NCBI GenBank assembly: GCA_002415785.1
Contig: DIAJ01000042.1
Location: 16,726-36,525, forward strand
Length of the DNA: 19,800 nt
Origin: Flavobacteriales bacterium UBA5081
Lineage (GTDB): Bacteria > Bacteroidota > Bacteroidia > Flavobacteriales_E > Vicingaceae
Direction: 5' to 3'
Below are positions 1-7,231 of this stretch, piece by piece; within the stretch, counting starts at the first letter, position 1, and each line of letters opens with the position of its first letter. The position numbers and the translations under genes were made by a program. The notes beneath the pieces were generated by a model, which worked only from the letters and a program-made list of their open reading frames with translations, was not told where the DNA came from and made no database searches.

Positions 1-52
1 AATTATGAAAATGGCCATCCTTTTAGACAAAATTCAAATATCATTTAAATAG
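1..52 (+). other. possible 3' end of a gene cut by the window edge
   Basis: Two plus-strand frames are open from the window edge. One stops at TAA 46-48 and would end ...PFRQNSNII. The other stops at TAG 50-52 and would end ...LLDKIQISFK. Either could be the C-terminus of a gene convergent with the corA-type gene that ends at 112. Both are too short to recognise or to choose between. From 53 to 111 I see nothing but AT-rich spacer. Confidence 0.2.
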
Positions 53-111
53 TTTTAGGTATCATTCCAGACATTCAGAAAATCGAATAACAAAAGATAG
101 AAAAGAAACTC

Positions 112-1230
112 TTAAAGCCATTTTTTTCGTTTGAAGAAAATGAGCATAAAAATAGCTACTAAAACCATAACTCCCATTGCTACAGGGTAAGCCCACTTAT
201 ATTCAAGTTCGGGCATGTATTGAAAATTCATACCGTAAATACCGGCGATAAAAGTGAGCGGAATGAAGATTGTTGACATGATGGTGAGGACTTTCATAAT
301 CTCATTCATTCGATTGCTTGCCGTATTCATATATAGATCCATAATACCACTCAACAAATCTCTGTAGGTTTCTAATGATTCTACAATTTGAATGGTATGA
401 TCATAAACGTCCGAAAAAAAGCGTTCTGTATCTTCTTGCAATAGTTTAGATTCACTTTTTATTATCGTGTTAATTGACTCTCTAAGAGGATGTATTGAAC
501 GACGAAGAAAAATTAACTCTTTACGGACAGCCTGCAGCTGATTGAGCGTTTTAGTTGTTGGATTGTCCATCACTTCATCTTCCAACTTTTCAATACGTTC
601 AGCCAATTGATCAATTACTAAATAGTATTGATCTACCACTGTATCTATAAAGCGATAAAAAATATAATCTGCTTTTCTGTGGCGAATTCTACCGTAGGCA
701 TTTCTCAATCGCTCGCGAATTAAATCAAATAAGTCACCCGATTTTTCTTGAAAACAGAATACTGTGTTTTTGCCCAACACAAAACTTATGTGCTCGTAGT
801 TTAATTCATCTTCTTTTACATTTTGATGAAACATTTTTATGGTAAAAAAAATATAATCGCCAAAATCTTCAGCTTTTGGTCGTTGATCAACATGTAAAAC
901 ATCTTCCAATAATAGTGGATGTAGCTGAAAACGTTCGCCCACTTTATGAATTAAATCAACATTGTGCAAGCCAATTACATTAATCCAATTGACTTTCTTT
1001 TCATCATATAAATTAAGGCACTCTTCTACTTTAGCACTTCTCATTTCATTAAGAACCTCAGCATTGTAGGTGAACACCTCAATTTCAACTTTCTCCTCTC
1101 GTTTTTTCCCGGTATAAATTAAAGTTCCCGGAGCTTGACCTATAGTTTCTCTAGCTTTATTTGACTCCGAGAATCGCCGAAAACTAAGTTTTGGAATCGG
1201 AGGAACGGAAACGTTTAGCTTTTTCTTCAT
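112..1230 (-). CDS. corA: CorA-family divalent cation (Mg2+/Co2+) channel
   Basis: This 372-aa protein of the CorA metal ion transporter family would form a pentameric inner-membrane channel for Mg2+ or related ions. It shows a soluble alpha/beta N-terminal domain, a long helical stalk (about 195-310), TM1 (about 313-332) ending in the family signature YGMN (GMN at 333-335) followed by an acidic loop (MPELE), TM2 (about 349-366), and a basic tail (KRKKWL). Length and layout are normal for the family. The ATG at 1228-1230 lies inside the preceding MscS gene, a 47-nt overlap. The segment APGTLIYTG near residue 35 is typical of the N-terminus of this subfamily, and the next Met is residue 63, so the overlapping start is preferred. 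It is the last gene of the 6219-112 operon. The exact ion is not decided by the sequence. Confidence 0.93.
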   Translation of the reverse strand: MKKKLNVSVPPIPKLSFRRFSESNKARETIGQAPGTLIYTGKKREEKVEIEVFTYNAEVLNEMRSAKVEECLNLYDEKKVNWINVIGLHNVDLIHKVGERFQLHPLLLEDVLHVDQRPKAEDFGDYIFFTIKMFHQNVKEDELNYEHISFVLGKNTVFCFQEKSGDLFDLIRERLRNAYGRIRHRKADYIFYRFIDTVVDQYYLVIDQLAERIEKLEDEVMDNPTTKTLNQLQAVRKELIFLRRSIHPLRESINTIIKSESKLLQEDTERFFSDVYDHTIQIVESLETYRDLLSGIMDLYMNTASNRMNEIMKVLTIMSTIFIPLTFIAGIYGMNFQYMPELEYKWAYPVAMGVMVLVAIFMLIFFKRKKWL

Positions 1231-2128
1231 CTTTAAATACTATTGTTCTATACGGAAACGGAATTTCAATGCCTTCAGCATCAAATCTCTTTTTTATGCT
1301 CTTATGCAAATCAGTTTTCATTACAAAACCAATGACAAAATCTTTTGCCCAGAGGTAAGCCCTTAAGTTAACAGAAGAATCTCCGAAATTAATTAAGCGT
1401 ACTCTTACAACTGGATTGCCATTCTTTTTTTCCTCAATCGTTCGGTTGTCCAAAATACTTGGATGCTTCTCAGCCTCTTCTGACATGATTTTCATTGCCA
1501 AGTCTACATCACTGTCATAACTTATGCCCATTTCTAAATAAACACACGTTTTTTCATCTTCAATGCTAGAATTGAGCAGCACTTCTGAATTAATGGTAGA
1601 GTTGGGAATAATATAACGCTCATTTTTGTAGCTTCGAATTACGGTGTGACGTAAAGTAATGTTTTCTACAAAACCCTGCTCCCAAGTTCCTACTTGCAAA
1701 ATATCTCCTACTCTAAAAGGCTTAAAAATAACGATAAAAAGTCCGCCAATGATATTTGAAAAAGCCGCCTGAGAAGCAAAACCAATAATGGCTGCCAATA
1801 TTCCGGCACCGGCAAAGAGCGTTGTCCCTAAACTACGAAGAGCAGGAATTGAGTAAAAGATTAGAATTATTCCTATAAGTGAAAAAACAAAGCTAATTCC
1901 GTTTCGCAAAAAAATATAGTTCGTAGGATCTTTTGTTCCTAAGTGATTAGATTTTTCAAATTGACGTTTAATCGCCTTCCTTGTAATTTGAGCTGCAATA
2001 AATGTAATAATGGCAATGATTACAGCAATTAAATAGTGCTTAAAAGGCAACAAAACCGCTATGGTTTTGTCTAACCATTCTGGTAACTCAACTGTGGTTG
2101 AAAGTAAAATAAAAGATAGTAGTTTCAT
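1184..2128 (-). CDS. MscS-family mechanosensitive ion channel (short form)
   Basis: A 314-aa small-conductance mechanosensitive channel protein, expected as a heptamer in the inner membrane that opens under membrane tension. There are three membrane segments: about 29-49, 73-93 and the pore-lining helix 100-135, which carries the Gly/Ala-rich family pattern AGAGILAAIIGFASQ followed by NIIGGL. The beta-domain entry FRVGD (138-142) follows, and the C-terminal cytoplasmic alpha/beta domain ends with the usual FPYRT (291-295). There is no cleavable signal peptide. The start ATG lies one base after the TGA of the upstream MscS gene (TGAtATG), which suggests translational coupling. The 3' end overlaps corA by 47 nt. 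This is the second of two different MscS paralogues in the operon; the two are clearly divergent, not a recent duplication. Confidence 0.93.
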   Translation of the reverse strand: MKLLSFILLSTTVELPEWLDKTIAVLLPFKHYLIAVIIAIITFIAAQITRKAIKRQFEKSNHLGTKDPTNYIFLRNGISFVFSLIGIILIFYSIPALRSLGTTLFAGAGILAAIIGFASQAAFSNIIGGLFIVIFKPFRVGDILQVGTWEQGFVENITLRHTVIRSYKNERYIIPNSTINSEVLLNSSIEDEKTCVYLEMGISYDSDVDLAMKIMSEEAEKHPSILDNRTIEEKKNGNPVVRVRLINFGDSSVNLRAYLWAKDFVIGFVMKTDLHKSIKKRFDAEGIEIPFPYRTIVFKDEEKAKRFRSSDSKT

Positions 2129-2129
2129 A

Positions 2130-3191
2130 TCACATTAAGTCCTCTTTATTGACAATTCCTTGATTTAAAAACTCTTTCATTACAATTTCAGTCATATCAC
2201 TCTGAAAAGTAAACTCATACCGAATATCAGAAACATAAGCTTTTAACCTCATTTTTAAATAAGACCTACGTTCTTTTACCTCGTTAAAAAACAAAACACT
2301 TATGGGTTTATTCAAGTAGATATACCTTGAAACTTGAGCTGCTTCAATAGCAATTTGACGTGCCGCATTTGTGTCAACATCAATCGGTAAATAAATTTCA
2401 GCTACTACCTGACAATTAGCTTCTCCGGAGTTGGAATTGGAAACTGCTGTATTCATCACCTCTGCATTAGGAACTGAAACAAGAGAATCATCTTTAGTTT
2501 GAATTCTTGTGGAGCGCAAACCGATTTCTTTTACTTCGCCATAATGATCACCTACGGCTATTTTATCTCCTACCTGAAATGGGCGATCAAAAAGAATCAT
2601 AATTCCACCAAAAATATTCTTCAAAATATCTTGTGCGGCAAACCCCACGGCAATACCTGCAGAAGCTACAACAGCAATTAGCGTTTGCATTGGCGGTCGA
2701 AAAACACCGTGGATAATAACAAAAATTATAAATGTCCATCCGATTATTCGAATAAATGGTGCAATACTCTTCAGTGTAATCCTGTGATTAGTACTTTTTT
2801 CGGCCAAGCGATATACAATCAAGACCAAAAGTTTAATAATAAAGTAGGTAATAACTAAGAGAATAATCGACCAAACTATTTTATTGACAGAAATAATCTC
2901 TTTTAAATCGGGTAGAACTTCTTCTTCTTGCTTCGGTTTTGGTGGATCTATTTTATTCTCAATAATCACCTTGGGTTGCACCACTTCAGCCTGCTTAGTC
3001 TCTTGAAGACTATCTTTTTTAATTGTGTCGTCCTTTACGGACTTAAGCGGAGCTTGAATTGTCTCAACAAAACTATCATTAATGGAGTCAACTATAGAGG
3101 AGTCTTGCAACTGATTAATGCTATCTTGCTGTGCAACAGAAAAAGTAAGCAGCAAGAGTGAGAAAACGAATAAACTAATTACTTTCTTCAT
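2130..3191 (-). CDS. MscS-family channel with signal peptide and long charged N-terminal region
   Basis: A 353-aa MscS-type channel. It begins with a cleavable signal peptide (MKK, hydrophobic core 4-19, likely cut after SVA at 18-20). An approximately 80-residue low-complexity region rich in D, E, K, Q and S (21-100) follows and should be periplasmic. Then come TM segments at about 104-127 and 145-163 and the pore helix at about 168-203 (ASAGIAVGFAAQ, then NIFGGIMILF). The beta domain starts at FQVGD (205-209) and contains a VPNAEVMNT signature (240-248). The gene begins one base after the ATPase stop (TAAgATG), so the two are probably coupled. The extracytoplasmic charged stretch is absent from the sister channel and could be a tether or partner-binding region; that is inference. 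Confidence 0.92.
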   Translation of the reverse strand: MKKVISLFVFSLLLLTFSVAQQDSINQLQDSSIVDSINDSFVETIQAPLKSVKDDTIKKDSLQETKQAEVVQPKVIIENKIDPPKPKQEEEVLPDLKEIISVNKIVWSIILLVITYFIIKLLVLIVYRLAEKSTNHRITLKSIAPFIRIIGWTFIIFVIIHGVFRPPMQTLIAVVASAGIAVGFAAQDILKNIFGGIMILFDRPFQVGDKIAVGDHYGEVKEIGLRSTRIQTKDDSLVSVPNAEVMNTAVSNSNSGEANCQVVAEIYLPIDVDTNAARQIAIEAAQVSRYIYLNKPISVLFFNEVKERRSYLKMRLKAYVSDIRYEFTFQSDMTEIVMKEFLNQGIVNKEDLM

Positions 3192-3192
3192 C

Positions 3193-6100
3193 TTAATGGA
3201 TAATATTTTTATTTCTCAAAACATTCACTACTTGTCTATACAGCAATCTGTTAATTTTAAAACGACCGTCTACATTTTTTAATATACCATTGTCTTCTAA
3301 TACCATTAACGTCATTTTACTTTGCTTGTCAGACTGATGGAAAAGAGCGGCATGCTCTTGTGTGCTTAAACTATCGTGAATAAGTAGCGCATGTAATGTA
3401 AAAATATCGGTTTCACCTAAGGAAGACAAAAAGTTATAACGCATTTGCTCAATCTTGGCAATTACAATAGTGTTATTGGTTACTTCATGCGTAGAGCGCA
3501 TCCAATACAAAAGTGCCAAGCTAATGTTGCTTTGAGCAAACTTATTGAGGTTGCTGAAAAAATCTTTTTGCAAATACTCTTGTTGCTCCTCCTCACTCAT
3601 CCGGTTAAGCTTTCTGCTTTCCGATTTACTTAAGTTGGCCGATTCAAATCGCAAATTATAACCACTAACTCTATGGCGCTTCATTATAAGCTGAATTATT
3701 TTTTCTTCATCGAGCTTACTCAAATGAATGTTATACTTAAAATAACCTTCAATATTAATCGTCTTTTGTAAGTAAGACCATGTGTAAGTGGTGACTTCTA
3801 TCACCCAAAAGATTTTCCTTGCCGTTAGTGAAATCAATTCAAAAAGCAAGTTTAGCGCATCAAAACCATGGATTTTCTTTAGGTAAAAATGCTGGACATC
3901 TTCCAAAACAATAATCTCTTCTTTTCCATTATTAAGATAATCCACGATATCTTCAAAGGTGTGAATGTGCTCTGTCTTGAGCAAGTCCTGAAAAAATAAA
4001 ATAAAATCTTCCTTTGAGCTGTATGACTTATTGAGCTTATACCTTAATATTTTATCTGGATTTAAGTCTTTAACAAAAAAATTAACCAAACTACTTGCTC
4101 CACTTCCCTTTTCACCAATTAAACTAGATGAGGAAAAGTTACCCTCTTTCCAATTTTCATAAGCAGTATTTAACTGTTTTAATTCATTGGTTCTTCCTTC
4201 AAAAAAGACTTCTTCTTCCAGTGGTTGAATACGATACAAACGGCGGTATACATAAGGTAGTTTTTCAATAGCTTCTTCCGCTTGATTTAAGAAGTCGGAA
4301 AGTTCAGCCGATAGCGTATTTTCTCTTTCTTTTAAACCAATGTATTCTAAAAAACGATTGACCAGCTCAGCAATTTTAAAGTACTTAGCTCTAAGAAATC
4401 GCCAGCTAAGCGGACCAAAACGACGAATGGTTTTGATGATATTCTTACGATAAAACTTAGTTTTTTCAATGGCTCTGGCTTTTGCCAATTGCATGCGCAA
4501 GTTCAAGATATTTTCATTTACCGTAAGATCAATTAAGCGCTTACTCATTTCTTGAATAGAAGTTTTTAGCTGCGTATTAATCAACTCGCGGAGTTTGTCC
4601 AACTCTGTTTCAATTTCCCTTACTTTGTTTTTAGTACGATCAATTCCCTCTAGGGCAATCTCTCTAATGCTTTCCTGTTTCTCCTCATCGCCCAAAGAGC
4701 TTATGGCAGATTCCAAATTGTAGTCTACAATGCCACTCAATTCCTTTAGGTTAAGCTGCAAATGCTCTAACTGACGTACTACCGCCCCTTTTAACTTTTT
4801 GTTTTTTTCTGAGAACTTGGCAAATATGTCAATCATTACCAGTTCTTTCGGGTTAAAGTGGCTCAATTCACTTTTGTTGATGGGTGCATTGTAATCGCTA
4901 TTTGAGTAAATAATGCGTACATCTTTCATTCGATCAATTTGCTCTTTAATCTTGTATTCTAATCGATCGAGTAAATAGGGTATATTTTGTCCGTAAATGG
5001 CTTCAATAGCTTCGGGAATTATTCTGCTTTCAAGCTTACTCTTTATAGCAACTCTTCTGTTTTTTAGGAGTGTTCCGATGTCTTCATCGCTTTTAGCTTG
5101 TTCATTTACCTTTTCAGCTAATTCATCGAAAGTATTGCAAATTACTTCAATATTTTCATCGATGGTTTTCTTAATCCTCAAGCGACAGCTTTGATTAAGC
5201 AAGGAAAATTGAAGTAAGCTACTATATTTAATGTGATAGAGCTCTAAGTCAACCTGAAAATCATCAAGTTGAGCAAAAAGAGTATTTCTCCAACCATTAA
5301 AAAGTCTCAAAAACTCTGCTTGATAGTTTTTCTTGCCATCTTCTATCCTACTCTCTTCAAATTCATTGATCGTTAGTTCAACGGTATCTACAATTTCAAT
5401 GGCGCTGATAAAATCGGCATGAATCTTCTTCAATTCTGCTTGCAACGATTGTTGCCATTGAGTGAGCTTTTCGTCGAGTGTTTCAATTTTTTCTGCTATA
5501 TTTTTACGCTCAGCTATGGAATCAATATGTTTCAAGAGCTCATCAACTCCCTCGCCGTTTTTGTCGAGCATTTGACTAACTTCCACATTAATTTCACGAA
5601 CAATACTCCACTTTAAATTCAGTGCAGAGCATTTTAGTGCTTGCAACTCTCTAAAATATGGCAGTCCGGCTTGCACAAAGCGGTTGACAAAAAAATGGCG
5701 CATCATCAATCGCAACGGAACTCTGTGTGTCCACCTTTGAATGGGCTTTTTTTCCTTTCGGAACCAATTGGCAATTTTTTGAGGAGTTTTTAGTGTATTA
5801 AAAGCTGCGTTTTTTAAACGTTTGTTTAAACGCAAACCAAATCGATCTCCGGCTTGTGGTACAAATCGTTCTTCCTTTTGGATGAGTACAATATCCTTAG
5901 GCAGTTTAGCAATAAAGTCGTCTGCACTTTCGCAGAAGGCATCGAACTCTTCTTCAAATGTAATGGCTTTCTTTTCTGGAAATTCTTCATCGAGCAAATC
6001 GTAAAGTGTAGACTTTAACCACTCTGTTTCATTAATGTATTTAGAGACAACATTATTGCTATCTACTCGATGTATTCTTTGATGATAGGTTTTATATATA

Positions 6101-6219
6101 TCGTGCGTTGCCCTTAAAAGCTCCTGTTGCTGAATAACTTCTGACGCCAATTTGGCAATAAAAGGAGATAGAAAAACCGTTCGTAAATTTTCTTCGTCTA
6201 TTTTAGGAAGTGTACTCAT
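3193..6219 (-). CDS. large coiled-coil protein with C-terminal AAA/STAND-like ATPase domain, P-loop lysine missing
   Basis: A 1008-aa soluble protein that I cannot assign to a named family. Residues 1-650 look all-helical with charged coiled-coil stretches (about 235-275, 505-580) and two basic, aromatic-rich amphipathic patches (about 130-180 and 590-625), with no clear membrane span. Residues about 670-925 look like an AAA+/Orc or STAND-type NTPase: a P-loop-like GEKGSGAS (702-709), a Walker B-like IIVLED (769-774), and a sensor-1-like strand WVIEVTT (805-811). Residues about 930-1005 look like a winged helix. The P-loop carries Ala708 (codon 4096-4098) where the invariant Lys should be; Lys704 sits three positions earlier. 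It is the first gene of an operon with two MscS channels and CorA, with a 1-nt spacer to the next gene. It may regulate those channels, but this rests on context only. Confidence 0.8.
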   Translation of the reverse strand: MSTLPKIDEENLRTVFLSPFIAKLASEVIQQQELLRATHDIYKTYHQRIHRVDSNNVVSKYINETEWLKSTLYDLLDEEFPEKKAITFEEEFDAFCESADDFIAKLPKDIVLIQKEERFVPQAGDRFGLRLNKRLKNAAFNTLKTPQKIANWFRKEKKPIQRWTHRVPLRLMMRHFFVNRFVQAGLPYFRELQALKCSALNLKWSIVREINVEVSQMLDKNGEGVDELLKHIDSIAERKNIAEKIETLDEKLTQWQQSLQAELKKIHADFISAIEIVDTVELTINEFEESRIEDGKKNYQAEFLRLFNGWRNTLFAQLDDFQVDLELYHIKYSSLLQFSLLNQSCRLRIKKTIDENIEVICNTFDELAEKVNEQAKSDEDIGTLLKNRRVAIKSKLESRIIPEAIEAIYGQNIPYLLDRLEYKIKEQIDRMKDVRIIYSNSDYNAPINKSELSHFNPKELVMIDIFAKFSEKNKKLKGAVVRQLEHLQLNLKELSGIVDYNLESAISSLGDEEKQESIREIALEGIDRTKNKVREIETELDKLRELINTQLKTSIQEMSKRLIDLTVNENILNLRMQLAKARAIEKTKFYRKNIIKTIRRFGPLSWRFLRAKYFKIAELVNRFLEYIGLKERENTLSAELSDFLNQAEEAIEKLPYVYRRLYRIQPLEEEVFFEGRTNELKQLNTAYENWKEGNFSSSSLIGEKGSGASSLVNFFVKDLNPDKILRYKLNKSYSSKEDFILFFQDLLKTEHIHTFEDIVDYLNNGKEEIIVLEDVQHFYLKKIHGFDALNLLFELISLTARKIFWVIEVTTYTWSYLQKTINIEGYFKYNIHLSKLDEEKIIQLIMKRHRVSGYNLRFESANLSKSESRKLNRMSEEEQQEYLQKDFFSNLNKFAQSNISLALLYWMRSTHEVTNNTIVIAKIEQMRYNFLSSLGETDIFTLHALLIHDSLSTQEHAALFHQSDKQSKMTLMVLEDNGILKNVDGRFKINRLLYRQVVNVLRNKNIIH

Positions 6220-6293
6220 CGTTTATTTTTAGAAAAAGACAAGATACTTATTATTTGTTTTCTATTAAATGGATTGGTGAAAATATTATTCAG

Positions 6294-6330
6294 TTTGTAA
6301 GCCTTTTACAATAACAGTTATTCTTACAAA
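6294..6330 (-). terminator. bulged inverted repeat at the ispE stop, possible weak terminator
   Basis: TTTGTAAG (6294-6301) and CTTACAAA (6323-6330) form an 8-bp inverted repeat. Inside it, AATAAC (6310-6315) and GTTATT (6317-6322) form a second one, leaving an unpaired 8-nt stretch on one side. The structure overlaps the ispE stop codon (6324-6326) and lies upstream of the ATPase operon. It is AT-rich and lacks a following T-run on the minus strand, so a terminator role is uncertain; an RNA-processing or regulatory hairpin is equally possible. Confidence 0.3.
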
Positions 6331-7139
6331 ACTTCCACCCATTTCCACAAATACTTTTTAAACAACTCCATTTCAACTTCCTTACTTTCAAAAACTCCAA
6401 AAAAGCAAGAACCGCTGCCACTCATTGAAGCGTAAATGGCTCCGGCATCATAGAGGCGTTTCTTAACTTCTGCTAATTCAGGAAATATGGGAAACAATGC
6501 AGATTCAAAGTCGTTTACAAGCTCATATTTCCAACTATTAATCGGTTGCTGAATAATTTCAGCGATCGGCTTCTTTGGTAATTGCGGATGAACATTCTGA
6601 TAAGCCACTTTAGTACTTACAAATAAATCCGGTTTAACCATTAAAACATGATACCCATCTAGAGGATTATACTTTTCATTTGGTTCAATCACTTCTCCTC
6701 TACCCTTTACAACTGCACTTTTGTTCTTAATAAAAAATACACAGTCGCTGCCCAATTCGGCAGCATAACGCTCCAATTGAGGAGTGCTTAATTGCAAATT
6801 AAACTTTTCATTAATGGCTTTTAAAACGAAAGCAGCATCGGCGGATCCGCCACCTAAACCGGCTCCAATTGGTATTTGCTTATTTAAATGAATATGTAAA
6901 GGTGGAAGATCAAATTCGCTTTTTAGCAATTGGTAGGCTTGCAAACAAAGATTTCCATCTGCTGAAGAGGGTATTTTAATTCCCTCGCTGCTAAAATTCA
7001 CTTTTTCGGCGGGAGTAATTTCAATATAATCGTACCAACTTATAGGTAGGAATATGCTCTCAATATCGTGAAAACCATCGGCTCTTTTCTTTAAAATATT
7101 GAGACCCAGATTAATTTTAGCATTCGCCTTTACTTGCAT
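6324..7139 (-). CDS. ispE: 4-diphosphocytidyl-2-C-methyl-D-erythritol kinase
   Basis: A GHMP-superfamily kinase that phosphorylates CDP-methylerythritol in the non-mevalonate (MEP) isoprenoid pathway; cytoplasmic. Numbered from the ATG at 7137-7139, the protein is 271 aa. It shows the N-terminal KANAKINLGL with Lys8, the ATP-binding glycine loop PIGAGLGGGSADAAF (90-104), the LGSDCVFF motif with catalytic-type Asp132, and the C-terminal GHMP motif MSGSGSC. A longer reading with a TTG start at 7157 would add NYLCC. I reject it because it lacks homology-like sequence and because a promoter -7 box (7144-7151) lies within that extension. The gene is divergent from accA. Its 3' end is 104 nt upstream of the ATPase operon on the same strand, so limited read-through into that operon is possible. 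Confidence 0.95.
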   Translation of the reverse strand: MQVKANAKINLGLNILKKRADGFHDIESIFLPISWYDYIEITPAEKVNFSSEGIKIPSSADGNLCLQAYQLLKSEFDLPPLHIHLNKQIPIGAGLGGGSADAAFVLKAINEKFNLQLSTPQLERYAAELGSDCVFFIKNKSAVVKGRGEVIEPNEKYNPLDGYHVLMVKPDLFVSTKVAYQNVHPQLPKKPIAEIIQQPINSWKYELVNDFESALFPIFPELAEVKKRLYDAGAIYASMSGSGSCFFGVFESKEVEMELFKKYLWKWVEVL

Positions 7140-7143
7140 GCAG

Positions 7144-7151
7144 CAAAGATA
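7144..7151 (-). promoter_or_regulatory. ispE promoter -7 box, leaderless layout
   Basis: Read on the minus strand this is TATCTTTG, a full match to the Bacteroidota -7 consensus TAnnTTTG. Only 4 nt (CTGC) separate it from the ispE ATG, so transcription would begin at or next to the start codon. No good TTG -33 element sits 19 nt upstream, which lowers confidence. Confidence 0.5.
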
Positions 7152-7179
7152 ATTCAATTCTCATTGAAAAAATTTTAAA

Positions 7180-7209
7180 TTGTTCGTCGCTTTGATTTTT
7201 GTACTTTTG
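7180..7209 (+). promoter_or_regulatory. accA promoter, Bacteroidota -33/-7 type
   Basis: TTG at 7180-7182 and TACTTTTG at 7202-7209 are separated by exactly 19 nt, matching the Bacteroidota primary-sigma consensus (TTTG, N19, TAnnTTTG). Transcription would start near 7214-7216, giving a leader of about 16-18 nt before the accA ATG at 7232. This is the best-matching promoter in the window. Confidence 0.7.
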
Positions 7210-7231
7210 ACCCTCCAATAAATTCAACCTT

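Noticed and set aside
112..6219. Type III CRISPR or cyclic-nucleotide defence locus because of CorA next to a large ATPase
   Set aside because: There are no repeats, Cas proteins, cyclase or nucleotide-transferase motifs anywhere in the window.
6240..6246. Promoter for the ATPase operon (TATCTTG on the minus strand)
   Set aside because: It is one base short of TAnnTTTG and no TTG lies at the right distance.
7140..7157. Longer ispE reading starting at TTG 7157
   Set aside because: It adds NYLCC with no family resemblance and overlaps an exact -7 promoter box; the ATG at 7139 gives the normal IspE N-terminus.
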